From Fervidibacter canadensis (GTDB lineage: Bacteria > Armatimonadota > Fervidibacteria > Fervidibacterales > Fervidibacteraceae), in contig JBGOEJ010000002.1 of NCBI GenBank assembly GCA_041446545.1, forward strand, positions 180,671-244,670: a stretch of 64,000 nucleotides of DNA. Direction: 5' to 3'. This document shows positions 7,723-16,149 of the stretch, in pieces. The notes beneath the pieces are model-generated. The model had not been told where the DNA came from, searched no databases, and saw only the letters and a program-made list of their open reading frames with translations. A program made the position numbers and the translations under genes. How positions within the stretch are numbered: position 1 is the stretch's first letter; each line of letters opens with the position of its first letter.

Positions 7723-8916
7723 TTACCCCTTCAGGATTGCGATGGCTTCCTTAACCCAAGCCCAATTTTGGCGGCGCAAACTGCCGTAGCCGACGAGGAC
7801 GATGCCATCCACGCCGTGCGTTTGACAAGCCCGCACCTGCGCAAGGAACTCTTCTTTGCTGGCGACGAAGCGTTCGGAAGGATGTAAGCGCACCCAAAGT
7901 TGAGTCCGCTCGCCAAAGACCTGCCGATTGAGGGTCAAGTAAGGAGCGAGGCGGTCGGGGGGAATCTCTTTAGCATCCACTTCCACGGCGTGCGCCAATT
8001 CGGCAAGCCGTTGGCGGTCTAAGCCATACTGCCACAAGGTCGCAGGCGACAACTGCCCTTCCACATGGACGCGCTTGTCATGTTTATGGGCGGCTTCCTC
8101 CACAAGGTCGGCAAGAAGGGACGAAACGATGTCCATGCGCACTTGGATGAATTTTTGGGCTTGCCCTTCAGCAAAACCGCTCCAAAGTTTCCAATCCAAA
8201 GGCGCTTGCGTTAACTCCGTCGGCATGACGGAGAACTCTTCCAATTGGGTCTGGGTGAAGAAGCGAACCCGCTCCACTTCTACCCCTTGCTCTTGAGCGA
8301 TGCGGCAACAATGCTCGCAGTAACAACGGGAAAGCAAAAAGTCGGCGGCAGGCGTTAAACGCAAATCGGTGAGCAAGTCGGGGGATTTGGAGAGGGTGAT
8401 AAAGCCAAGGGCTTCCAGTTCAACGGTATCAAGGGGGTAGTTGGTCGTCAAATCGCCGACAAGGCTGACCAATAATTGGCGAACGACAGGGTTGGAAGGG
8501 CAAAGGGCATGCAAAAGTCGGTCGCCTAAAGCGTTTTGCACGGTTAAATCGGGGCAACGCCGTCCGATAGCGGGATTGAAACAACAAGGTAACACCGCCG
8601 ACACGAGCAGCCCGACTTTTTTCGCCGCTTCCGTCAATTCTTTGAGCCAATTGCGTCCCTCGCAAAGTTCGCTAACGGGAGGCAGCAACGGGAGCCCTGC
8701 ATACCAACTCTTTTCGGGAAGAAAACAAACCGCTCCTACCTCGCCGTAGCGCACCCAAGGTCGTCGGGAGGCATTGGGGAGCAGGAGGGTTTCAGCGGGA
8801 TGGACAGCGACGAAACTGATGCCATCTACGCCCCATTCTTGCCGAAGGAGGTTGAAAGTGTCCGTCGCCTGTTCTGGTGCGAAATCCCAAACAAGTGCCC
8901 GTAAGGTCACTTGCAT
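7723..8916 (-). CDS. Uncharacterised TIM-barrel, glycoside-hydrolase-like protein
   Basis: A 397-residue protein without a signal peptide. The pattern LRALVWDFAPEQATDTFNLL, FVAVHP, TVELEALGF, HVEGQL and DGIVLVGYG looks like successive strands of a (beta/alpha)8 barrel of the putative glycoside-hydrolase kind. A conserved-looking cysteine group CYCEHCC (mid-protein) resembles the CxxCxxxF insertion found in some Armatimonadota hydrolase-like proteins. Start: the ATG at 8916 with GGGAGGTG upstream; the longer reading frame would cross the divergent promoter. It sits downstream of no obvious sugar operon but precedes the xylose-isomerase-like gene on the same strand (110-base gap). Function unknown. 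Confidence 0.72.
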   Translation of the reverse strand: MQVTLRALVWDFAPEQATDTFNLLRQEWGVDGISFVAVHPAETLLLPNASRRPWVRYGEVGAVCFLPEKSWYAGLPLLPPVSELCEGRNWLKELTEAAKKVGLLVSAVLPCCFNPAIGRRCPDLTVQNALGDRLLHALCPSNPVVRQLLVSLVGDLTTNYPLDTVELEALGFITLSKSPDLLTDLRLTPAADFLLSRCYCEHCCRIAQEQGVEVERVRFFTQTQLEEFSVMPTELTQAPLDWKLWSGFAEGQAQKFIQVRMDIVSSLLADLVEEAAHKHDKRVHVEGQLSPATLWQYGLDRQRLAELAHAVEVDAKEIPPDRLAPYLTLNRQVFGERTQLWVRLHPSERFVASKEEFLAQVRACQTHGVDGIVLVGYGSLRRQNWAWVKEAIAILKG

Positions 8917-8928
8917 TAGCGCCACCTC

Positions 8929-8947
8929 CCAGGCAGGGTCTGCCTGG
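8929..8947. repeat. Intergenic hairpin
   Basis: A perfect 7-bp inverted repeat (CCAGGCA / TGCCTGG) with a 5-base loop just upstream of the TIM-barrel gene start, within its probable leader. One of several small intergenic palindromes in this window. Confidence 0.5.
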
Positions 8948-8962
8948 CTGGCAGTCATTGTA

Positions 8963-8991
8963 GCATGCCCTTGCACCTTTCGGGGGCATGC
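8963..8991. promoter_or_regulatory. Dyad overlapping the pilB promoter
   Basis: A perfect 8-bp inverted repeat, GCATGCCC and GGGCATGC, separated by 13 bases. The -35 hexamer of the pilB promoter lies in the loop and the right arm lies in the promoter spacer, so it may be an operator or a hairpin shared by the divergent genes. Confidence 0.45.
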
Positions 8992-8999
8992 CCTAAAAT
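8971..8999 (+). promoter_or_regulatory. Sigma70-type promoter of the pilB-T-C operon
   Basis: TTGCAC (8971-8976), a 17-base spacer and TAAAAT (8994-8999) match the consensus layout and predict a start near 9006, about 60 bases before pilB. A TACAAT at 8957-8962 on the other strand could be the -10 for the divergent TIM-barrel gene, but its -35 is weak. Confidence 0.6.
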
Positions 9000-9067
9000 G
9001 ACGCTGGACGCTCAGGAAGCGTCGGAAGACTTGAAGGGCTGGGAAGCGCCCTTGGGAGGTGCGGGCG

Positions 9068-10864
9068 ATGCAAGCGCCGACGATGCGCCGAACGGTCGTG
9101 GATATCTTAAAAGAGCAGGGAAAATTGACCGATGCCCAACTCCAAGAAGCCCTGCGCGCCCAGCAGGCGACGGGTCAACCGATAGAGCAAGTCTTGGTGG
9201 ATTTAGGCTTTGTGGCAGAGACGGATGTTTTAGCCGCTCAAGCGCGATTGCTGAATGTGCAGTATGTGGACTTGCAGAAGGTGCGTCCTGATGAGAGCGC
9301 TATTAGCGTCGTCTTGAGCAAGGTGCCGGTGTCTTATCTTCGGGAGAAACGGTGCATTCCCGTCCGCATTGAGCAAAATCGCCTTTGGGTGGCGATGGCA
9401 AATCCCCGCGACATCCCGACGATAGACGAACTTCGGATGCGAACGAACCTCATCATTCAGCCCCTGTTAGCCAGCCCCGCTCAAATTCAGGCGGCTTTAG
9501 AGGAACTGCCAACGCAAGCCCCTTCAGGGGGCGGTTTGGCAGGTGGGATGTTAGGCGGATTGGGTGCCAGCCCTACCGTGGATGTCTCTCAAATCATCGG
9601 GCAAATTGATGCCAGCCGTTACGGCGGAGAAACAGCGGAAGGTCCGTTGGCAGGGCAAGTGGCGCGAGTAGACGAGGCGGAACTGGCTGACCAAGCCCCT
9701 GTCATTCGCTTGCTGGACACCGTTTTGCGGGAAGCCATTCGCAACGAAGCCTCCGACATTCACATAGAACCCCAACAAACCCATGTGCGGGTTCGCTTCC
9801 GCATTGACGGCATCTTGCACGAAGTCTTGCGCCTTCCCAAATGGTTGGCGGCACCGTTGGTCGCCCGCGTGAAAATCTTGGGCGATATGGATGTCGCCGA
9901 AAAGCGCGTCCCTCAAGACGGTCGCATGCGCATTGAAATGCAGAAGCGTCGCTTTGATGTGCGCATCTCCACCATCCCGACGGTCAACGGTGAGAAAGCC
10001 GTCCTGCGGTTGTTAGACCAGACTTCGCCCCTGATGGGCTTGGAGAAATTGGGCTTGTGGGAAGACGACTTGGCGAAAGTGGAATACCTGATGAAGCAGC
10101 CTTACGGGATGATCCTGAGCACGGGACCGACGGGGGCAGGCAAAACGACGACCCAATATTCCATCCTGCACCGCCTCAACACCAACGAAGTCAACATCAT
10201 CACCATTGAAGACCCTGTGGAATACGAAGTCCCTGGCATCAATCAAGTCCATGTCAACCGCAAGGCAGGCGTCACCTTTGCGACGGCGCTGCGCTCTTTC
10301 CTGCGGCAAGACCCCGACATCATCCTCGTCGGCGAAATCCGCGACTTAGAGACGGCGGACATCGCCATCCAAGCGGCTTTGACGGGTCACTTGGTCTTGT
10401 CCACACTGCACACCAACGACGCCCCGACAGCAGCGACGCGGTTGATTGAAATGGGCGTAGAGCCCTTCCTCATTTCGGCATCCTTGATCGGTGTTATCGC
10501 CCAACGATTGGCACGACGCATCTGCCCCAACTGCAAAGAAGTCGCCCAATACGACATAGAGGAACTGGCTCAACGCTTCGGCATTGACCCCAGCGAAGTG
10601 GATGGCAAGCCCCTCTATCGGGGGCGAGGATGTGAGCAATGCCGCTTCACGGGCTACAAGGGACGCATCGGCATCTTTGAGGTGTTCGTGATGAACACGG
10701 AAATTGCTGACTTGATCCTTCGGCGTGCCCCTATCTCCGAAATCCGTGACGCTGCTATCGCTTCGGGCATGACGACGATGCTTCAAGATGGCTGGCGAAA
10801 AGTTTTAGCGGGCATTACGACCCCTCAAGAAGTCTTGCGAGTCGTGACGACGGTCGGCTACTAA
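9068..10864 (+). CDS. pilB: Type IV pilus assembly/extension ATPase PilB (GspE family)
   Basis: Cytoplasmic hexameric motor ATPase that powers pilus polymerisation, 598 residues. The N-terminus is an MshEN-type domain (LTDAQLQEALRAQQATGQPIEQVLVDLG), followed by a second N-domain and the secretion ATPase core: Walker A GPTGAGKTTTQYS, Asp box EDPVEYEV, Walker B DIILVGEIRD, His box TGHLVLSTLHTND. The tetra-cysteine zinc site typical of PilB, CPNC with CEQC, is present near the C-terminus. Start: the ATG at 9068, after GGGAGGTG. It leads a pilB-pilT-pilC operon; no pilM-N-O-P or pilQ genes are in the window. Confidence 0.96.
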   Translation: MQAPTMRRTVVDILKEQGKLTDAQLQEALRAQQATGQPIEQVLVDLGFVAETDVLAAQARLLNVQYVDLQKVRPDESAISVVLSKVPVSYLREKRCIPVRIEQNRLWVAMANPRDIPTIDELRMRTNLIIQPLLASPAQIQAALEELPTQAPSGGGLAGGMLGGLGASPTVDVSQIIGQIDASRYGGETAEGPLAGQVARVDEAELADQAPVIRLLDTVLREAIRNEASDIHIEPQQTHVRVRFRIDGILHEVLRLPKWLAAPLVARVKILGDMDVAEKRVPQDGRMRIEMQKRRFDVRISTIPTVNGEKAVLRLLDQTSPLMGLEKLGLWEDDLAKVEYLMKQPYGMILSTGPTGAGKTTTQYSILHRLNTNEVNIITIEDPVEYEVPGINQVHVNRKAGVTFATALRSFLRQDPDIILVGEIRDLETADIAIQAALTGHLVLSTLHTNDAPTAATRLIEMGVEPFLISASLIGVIAQRLARRICPNCKEVAQYDIEELAQRFGIDPSEVDGKPLYRGRGCEQCRFTGYKGRIGIFEVFVMNTEIADLILRRAPISEIRDAAIASGMTTMLQDGWRKVLAGITTPQEVLRVVTTVGY

Positions 10865-10880
10865 AGCCCGTCACGAAGGC

Positions 10881-10903
10881 AAAAGAGACGGGCTGTCTCT
10901 TTT
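10881..10903 (+). terminator. Hairpin with T-tract between pilB and pilT
   Basis: A perfect 9-bp stem (10881-10889 with 10895-10903) with loop GGGCT; the right arm ends in TTTT. It starts 16 bases after the pilB stop and resembles an intrinsic terminator or a partial attenuator that would lower pilT expression relative to pilB. Confidence 0.55.
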
Positions 10904-10930
10904 CGCCAAAAGGTGTCACTTTAATCGCAA

Positions 10931-10969
10931 AGGAGGTGAAAGGGCGCTTTCTTTTGCGCCCAGTCGTCT
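10931..10969 (+). promoter_or_regulatory. pilT ribosome site separated from its start codon by a hairpin
   Basis: AGGAGGTGA at 10931-10939 is a strong ribosome site, but the pilT ATG is at 10970. The space holds a perfect hairpin: GGGCGC (10942-10947), an 8-base loop, GCGCCC (10956-10961). With the hairpin folded, the distance from GGAGG to ATG falls from 33 to about 13 bases. No in-frame ATG, GTG or TTG lies closer to the ribosome site. Confidence 0.5.
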
Positions 10970-12163
10970 ATGGACATTGAACTGACCCCTTTGAGTGAAA
11001 CGAGGACGAAAGCCGCAGGACAGCGGACAGCAGCACCTGTCGTTCGGGAACTCCCTTCTTTGGACGAAGTGCACATAGACGACTTGCTCCGATTGGTCGT
11101 TCAACGCAATGCCTCTGACCTCCATCTTTGTGTCGGTGTCCCCCCTGTCCTGCGCATTGACGGTCAACTTTACCGAACTAACTTTCAACCCGCTACGCCC
11201 AAGCAAACCCAACGGCTCATCTACGAAATCCTGACCGACGAGCAAATTCAGCGCTTTGAAAACACTTTGGAGTTGGACTTTTCCTACTCGTTGCAGGACA
11301 TCGCCCGTTTTCGGGTCAATGTCTACAAGGAGCGAGGCTCCATCGCCGCCGCTTTTCGGTTGATTCCCCGCCGTGTCCCGACGGTGCGGGAATTGGAGTT
11401 GCCCCCCATCTTGGAAGAAATCGTCACCCGCCCTCGGGGGCTCCTCTTGGTCACTGGTCCGACAGGGCACGGCAAATCCACGACTTTAGCGGCGATGATC
11501 AATCACCTCAACACGACGAAAAGCCTGCACATCATCACCATTGAAGACCCCATTGAGTATCTGCACCAGCACAACAAATGCATCATCAACCAACGGGAGT
11601 TAGGCGAAGACACCAAAAGTTTTCCTGCTGCCTTACGCAGCGCTCTCCGAGAAGACCCCGATGTCATCTTGGTCGGTGAGATGCGCGACCCTGAAACGAT
11701 CGCTATCGCCATCACTGCTGCCGAAACGGGTCACCTTGTTTTGTCCACCTTGCACACCAACAGCGCCGCTGAAACCATTGACCGCATCATTGATGTCTTC
11801 CCGCCCAACCAACAACCCCAAATTCGCGTGCAGTTGTCCATGAACTTGGTCGCCGTCATTTCGCAGCAGTTGCTGCCTCGTGCCCCTGGCGCTCCCCGCA
11901 GCCCTATCGGAGGCGGGCGCATCGCTGCCGTGGAAATCATGATCGCCAACCCCGCCATCCGAAACCTGATCCGAGAAGGCAAGACCCACCAAATCCCGTC
12001 CATGATTCAAACGGGGGCAGCGGAAGGGATGCAAACGATGGATCAAGCCTTGCGCGACCTTTATGTGCGGGGTCTGATTACCTACGAAACAGCGATGGAG
12101 CGGGCGCACAACCCTGAGGAACTCAAGAAACTCATCGCCGGGGCGACACCTACAGGGCGTTAA
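10970..12163 (+). CDS. pilT: Type IV pilus retraction ATPase PilT
   Basis: Hexameric ATPase that depolymerises pili, driving twitching motility and DNA uptake; 397 residues with an N-terminal extension of about 35 residues over the usual PilT. Motifs: HIDDLLRLVVQRNASDLHLCVGVPPVLRIDG (PilT N-domain), Walker A GPTGHGKSTTLAAM (a His replaces the usual Ser), Asp box EDPIEYLH, Walker B DVILVGEMRD and His box TGHLVLSTLHTNSA. It sits between pilB and pilC. The start codon is far from its ribosome site because of an intervening hairpin. The C-terminal AIRNLIREGKTHQI matches the conserved PilT retraction motif (AIRNLIRE). Confidence 0.96.
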   Translation: MDIELTPLSETRTKAAGQRTAAPVVRELPSLDEVHIDDLLRLVVQRNASDLHLCVGVPPVLRIDGQLYRTNFQPATPKQTQRLIYEILTDEQIQRFENTLELDFSYSLQDIARFRVNVYKERGSIAAAFRLIPRRVPTVRELELPPILEEIVTRPRGLLLVTGPTGHGKSTTLAAMINHLNTTKSLHIITIEDPIEYLHQHNKCIINQRELGEDTKSFPAALRSALREDPDVILVGEMRDPETIAIAITAAETGHLVLSTLHTNSAAETIDRIIDVFPPNQQPQIRVQLSMNLVAVISQQLLPRAPGAPRSPIGGGRIAAVEIMIANPAIRNLIREGKTHQIPSMIQTGAAEGMQTMDQALRDLYVRGLITYETAMERAHNPEELKKLIAGATPTGR

Positions 12164-12227
12164 AAGAGCGCCCCCTTGTGGCATAACAACTTCCGGTCGC
12201 AAGATGGCATCTTAGGGGGTGACGAGG

Positions 12228-13475
12228 ATGCCGACCTTCGCTTATGTCGCTCGGACGATGCAAGGGCAGGTGAGCCAAGGCACTATTGAGGCGCCCGACG
12301 AACGCGCTGCCCTTCAACAACTCCGCCAGCAGGGGCTGATTATCACTTCATTGCGTCGTCAAGATGCCCCCCGCGCCGCCCAAGCAGGACAGCGGGCATC
12401 CTTCGCAGCGTCTTTCGGTAGGGTCAAATTGCGCGACATGGCGTTGTTTTGCCGCCAGTTGGCGACGCTAATTAATGCGGGTGTCTCTTTGGTGCGCGCC
12501 TTGGCAGTCTTGGAACGGCAAACCCAAAATGCTCGCTTGCGCTACATCATCCGCCAACTCACCCGGGATGTGGAAGACGGGATGCAACTCTCTCGGGCAA
12601 TGGCGAAGTTCCCCCGCGAGTTTTCCAACCTCTTCATCGGCATGGTGCGCGCCGGCGAGGTCGGTGGCGTCTTGGATGAAACTTTGCAACGGATGGCGAC
12701 CTTCCTTGAAAAGGACTTGGAGTTACGCCGAAAAGTTAAGTCGGCGATGACCTACCCGACCATCGTCATCATCTTCGCCGTCGCCATCGTGATCTTCCTG
12801 AGCGTCTGGATTGTCCCCAAGTTCATGCAACTGTTCACTGACTTGGGCGTCAAAGAAGACGAATTCCCCTTGCCCACTCTGATGATGAAGCGCTTCAGCG
12901 AGTTCTTGCTGACCAAGTGGTATTTCCTCGTCGGTGGCGTGATGGCGTTCTTCATCGCCTTCAGCGTCTTTGTCCGCACTCGCTTCGGCAAGAAGGTTTA
13001 CGACTGGGTCAAATTGAAGGTGCCCATCCTCGGTCCCATCAACCACAAAATTGTCCTCGCCCGCTTCTCCCGCACTTTCGGGACGCTGATGGGCAGCGGT
13101 GTGCCCATCTTGCAAGCGTTGGACACGACCGCAGGCGCTATTGACAACGAAATCCTCTCACGGGCGATTATGGATGCTCGGATGGCGATCCGAGAAGGTG
13201 AGCGCATCGCCGATCCTTTGGAGCGCAGCAAACTCTTCCCGCCGATGGTCGTCCACATGATTTCTGTCGGCGAAGAGACAGGCGCTTTAGACCAGATGCT
13301 CCAAAAAGTCGCTGACTTCTACGAGAGCGAAGTGGATGCTGCGCTGCATGCCCTCGCCTCCACCATTGAGCCTGTGATGATCGTCATCTTGGGCGTGATT
13401 GTGCTGTTCATCCTGATCTCGGTGTTCCTGCCGCTGATCACCATCATCCAAAACCTCAGCCAGGGTGAGCAGTAA
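12228..13475 (+). CDS. pilC: Type IV pilus inner-membrane platform protein PilC (GspF family)
   Basis: Inner-membrane platform that couples PilB/PilT to the pilus base; 415 residues, as expected. Two GspF domains are visible: the first around MALFCRQLATLINAGVSLVRALAVLE ending in the first membrane segment, and the second around LARFSRTFGTLMGSGVPILQALDTTAGAIDN ending in the C-terminal membrane helix PVMIVILGVIVLFILISVFLPLI. Three hydrophobic segments in all. The start is the ATG at 12228, eight bases after AGGGGG; a GTG at 12219 is in the ribosome site itself. Last gene of the pilBTC set; the next gene begins two bases after its stop. Confidence 0.95.
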   Translation: MPTFAYVARTMQGQVSQGTIEAPDERAALQQLRQQGLIITSLRRQDAPRAAQAGQRASFAASFGRVKLRDMALFCRQLATLINAGVSLVRALAVLERQTQNARLRYIIRQLTRDVEDGMQLSRAMAKFPREFSNLFIGMVRAGEVGGVLDETLQRMATFLEKDLELRRKVKSAMTYPTIVIIFAVAIVIFLSVWIVPKFMQLFTDLGVKEDEFPLPTLMMKRFSEFLLTKWYFLVGGVMAFFIAFSVFVRTRFGKKVYDWVKLKVPILGPINHKIVLARFSRTFGTLMGSGVPILQALDTTAGAIDNEILSRAIMDARMAIREGERIADPLERSKLFPPMVVHMISVGEETGALDQMLQKVADFYESEVDAALHALASTIEPVMIVILGVIVLFILISVFLPLITIIQNLSQGEQ

Positions 13476-13477
13476 CG

Positions 13478-14548
13478 ATGGCGACTGTCTCGCAAGGGGC
13501 GCCGTTCCCTTTGGGGGCGGCGCCGCGTTTTTTGATCGTCCGCCTTTCCGCCCTCGGCGACACCCTCATGTCCACGCCCATCGCTCAAGCCTTGCGGGAA
13601 GCCTTCCCTCAAGCCTACCTCGGCTGGGTCGTCCATCGCCGCTGCGCTCCCGTCTTGGATGGCAACCCTTACCTTGATCGGGTGCATGTTTGGGACGGTT
13701 CGGTGGGGGGATTTTTTCGCGTCGTCCGAGAAATTCGGCAGGAAAGTTACGAGGTAGCGTTGGATGTGCAGGGGTTGCTCAAAAGCGCTCTCATTCCTTG
13801 GTTGGCGCGCATTCCTCGGCGCATCGGCTTTGCGGATGCCCGCGAAGGGGCTGCCCGATTGCTCACCCATCCCCTTCCCCCGCCGCCTCCTGCCCCTTTT
13901 GTTGCGGGACGCAACCTGCAACTTTTGACCGCTTTAGGCATCCCTGCCGATCCTTCCCGCCATCGGATGCTCTTTCCCCTTAGCAATCGGCATCGTGCTG
14001 CTGCCCTTCAACGCTTGAAGGCTTTGAACTTGACGCCGAAAAACTTCGTCGTCCTCGCCCCTGCCACGACCCGTCCTCAAAAGCATTGGGTGGCTGAGCG
14101 GTGGGCGAAATTAGCCCAACGCCTTTGGCATCAATGGTCGCTCCCTTCGGTGCTTTTGGCGGGTAAAAGCGACCGACCGTTGTTGGAAAGCATCGCTCAA
14201 CAAAGCCCTATCCCTTTGCCCATCGTGGACGACCTCTCCCTCAAAGAAGCCGTCGCCCTCATTGAACAAGCCGCCCTTCTCGTCGGACCCGACTCTTTTC
14301 CCATCCACGCCGCCTTAGCCGTCGGCACGCCCGTCGTCGCCTTGTTCGGTCCCAACGACCCCTTTCGCTTTCGCACGGAAAAAGGCATTTGCGTCTTGGA
14401 ACACCCCCTTCCTTGCCGCCCTTGTGGGCGACATCCTATTTGCGGAGGCATGTTCACCTGCATGCAGTTGATTAGCGTGGACGAAGTGGTTGCTGCTGCG
14501 GAGCAACTGTTAGCCCCTCTCCCTGCTGGGAGGGAGCGGTCATCGTGA
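13478..14548 (+). CDS. Glycosyltransferase family 9 (ADP-heptose:LPS heptosyltransferase-like)
   Basis: A 356-residue GT-B enzyme of family 9, whose members add heptose or related sugars to lipopolysaccharide core or other glycans. It has the family N-terminus FLIVRLSALGDTLMSTPIAQALREAFP and the C-terminal donor site LLVGPDSFPIHAALAVGTPVVALFGPNDPFRF, plus the late cysteine group CRPCGRHPICGGMFTCM common in this family. It begins two bases after pilC stops and overlaps the PAP2 gene start by four bases, so it is read from the pil operon. Acceptor sugar unknown. Confidence 0.9.
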   Translation: MATVSQGAPFPLGAAPRFLIVRLSALGDTLMSTPIAQALREAFPQAYLGWVVHRRCAPVLDGNPYLDRVHVWDGSVGGFFRVVREIRQESYEVALDVQGLLKSALIPWLARIPRRIGFADAREGAARLLTHPLPPPPPAPFVAGRNLQLLTALGIPADPSRHRMLFPLSNRHRAAALQRLKALNLTPKNFVVLAPATTRPQKHWVAERWAKLAQRLWHQWSLPSVLLAGKSDRPLLESIAQQSPIPLPIVDDLSLKEAVALIEQAALLVGPDSFPIHAALAVGTPVVALFGPNDPFRFRTEKGICVLEHPLPCRPCGRHPICGGMFTCMQLISVDEVVAAAEQLLAPLPAGRERSS

Positions 14549-15105
14549 AGCCAGCGGGAAAATCTTCGGTGGGTCATCAAAACTTTGCGCCCTTACTGGT
14601 CGCCCTTTTTGCCTCGGTCGTTAGCATGGCGTTAGCCTTCCTGCCCCGCTCGCCTCAACCGCCACCCACCATCCCGCCATTCCTTCGCTTTGTGGCGGGC
14701 GAATTGAGTGACAAGTATTGGCTCGTTTTGCTTGTCGGTGGCATCGGAGCAATTTGGCGGTGTCGCTCCCTTCTTGTTCCTTTGCCCTTAACGATGCTGG
14801 TGGCGCAATTGATTTTGGTGGTGCTGAAAGTCGTTGTGGGAGAAATGCGCCCTGACGGTCGCTTCTTTGACAGTTTCCCCAGCGGTCACGCTACCGCCTC
14901 CTTCGCCTTCGCCACTGTCCTGCTTTCCGCTTTTCCTCGCTGGGGGTGGCTTTGGGGGATTTTTGCTACTCTCGTTGGCATCAGTCGCATCCTCGTCAAC
15001 GCTCACTGGTGGCACGATGTCGTCGGAGGCGCTGCCTTCGGTTACCTGATCGCCGTTGCCTGTCTCACTCTCTGGCATCGCTGGCGTCCGTCTTCATCGC
15101 CGTGA
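14545..15105 (+). CDS. PAP2-family membrane phosphatase
   Basis: A 186-residue integral membrane phosphatase of the phosphatidic acid phosphatase type 2 family, probably acting on undecaprenyl diphosphate or a phospholipid at the outer face of the inner membrane. The three-part active site is intact: KVVVGEMRP (K-x6-RP), PSGH, and SRILVNAHWWHDVVGG (SR-x5-H-x3-D). About five membrane helices. The start is GTG at 14545, overlapping the glycosyltransferase stop (GTGA), so the two are translationally coupled. Its tail overlaps the convergent mtnA gene by 12 bases. Confidence 0.9.
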   Translation: MKPAGKSSVGHQNFAPLLVALFASVVSMALAFLPRSPQPPPTIPPFLRFVAGELSDKYWLVLLVGGIGAIWRCRSLLVPLPLTMLVAQLILVVLKVVVGEMRPDGRFFDSFPSGHATASFAFATVLLSAFPRWGWLWGIFATLVGISRILVNAHWWHDVVGGAAFGYLIAVACLTLWHRWRPSSSP

Positions 15106-16143
15106 CGATGCCGCATCTGCCACCATCGTCGCAAGGCTTTCTTCAAAGGGCGGGTAAGCAATTCCCTGCTCGGTGACGATGGCGGTGACCAATTGGGCGG
15201 GCGTGACATCAAAGGCAGGGTTGAACGCTTCCGAACCCTCCGGCGCCACCAAAACGCCTCGCCAACTTCGCACCTCATCGGGATGGCGTTCCTCAATCGG
15301 GATGGCGTTGCCGTCGGGTGTGGCGAGGTCAATGGAGGAAGTCGGAGCGACGACATAAAACGGGATGCCGTGATGGTGGGCGACGACGGCGAGCATGTAA
15401 GTCCCAATCTTGTTGGCGACATCGCCGTTGCGGGCGATGCGGTCGGCACCGACGAAAATGGCGTCCACCCAACCGTTGCGCATCACCCAAGCCGCCGCGC
15501 CGTCCACGATGAGTTTGGCGGGAATGCCTTCTTGCCTCAACTCCCACATCGTTAACCGCGCCCCTTGCAAAAAAGGTCGGGTCTCATCCACCCAAACGAG
15601 GGCGATTTTTCCCTGCCGATGCGCCGTTCGGATGACGCCCAACGCCGTCCCCCAACCTGCCGTCGCCAAACTCCCCGTGTTGCAGTGGGTCAACACCTTC
15701 GCTTTTCCTGAAAGCAACGAAGCGCCCCATTCGCCCATCCGCTGATTTGCCTCGTAATCCTCGCGGAAGATTGCCAACGCCTCTCGCTCCAACGCCGTCA
15801 CTAAGGACGCTTCGTCAGCCGCTTCCGCCACCCGCTTCATCCGCTCCAATGCCCAAAAAAGGTTGACAGCCGTCGGGCGAGATGTTGCCAGAATTTGTGC
15901 CGCTTTAATCAATGCTGGTCGCAACGGTTCATGACGCCGAACCGCTTCTTGTGCGGCTAAAACCATCCCGAACGCCGCTGCTGCCCCGATGGCGGGCGCA
16001 CCCCGAACGACCATCCCTTTGATCGCTTCGGCAACTTCCTCGGCAGTCCGACATTCCAGCCAAACGATTCGGTGAGGCAAGACCCGTTGGTCCAGCAACC
16101 GCAAGCAATCGCCCGTCCATTCCATCGCCTGCACTTCGCTCAT
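15094..16143 (-). CDS. mtnA: S-methyl-5-thioribose-1-phosphate isomerase
   Basis: Methionine salvage enzyme converting methylthioribose-1-phosphate to methylthioribulose-1-phosphate; 349 residues, normal for MtnA and longer than the related eIF2B regulators. Diagnostic features: VRGAPAIGAAAAFGM (48-60), the catalytic cysteine in THCNTGSLATAGWGTALGV (Cys154) and the catalytic Asp in VGADRIARNGDVANKIGTY (Asp234). The rest of the methionine salvage pathway is not in this window. It follows the Sua5 gene by six bases on the same strand and is the last gene of the ABC exporter-DUF1854-Sua5-mtnA run. Confidence 0.95.
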   Translation of the reverse strand: MSEVQAMEWTGDCLRLLDQRVLPHRIVWLECRTAEEVAEAIKGMVVRGAPAIGAAAAFGMVLAAQEAVRRHEPLRPALIKAAQILATSRPTAVNLFWALERMKRVAEAADEASLVTALEREALAIFREDYEANQRMGEWGASLLSGKAKVLTHCNTGSLATAGWGTALGVIRTAHRQGKIALVWVDETRPFLQGARLTMWELRQEGIPAKLIVDGAAAWVMRNGWVDAIFVGADRIARNGDVANKIGTYMLAVVAHHHGIPFYVVAPTSSIDLATPDGNAIPIEERHPDEVRSWRGVLVAPEGSEAFNPAFDVTPAQLVTAIVTEQGIAYPPFEESLATMVADAASSRR

Positions 16144-16149
16144 CGTTCG

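Noticed and set aside
10931..10972. An alternative closer start codon for pilT
   Set aside because: Checked in-frame codons from 10940 onwards: no ATG, GTG or TTG lies between the ribosome site and 10970.
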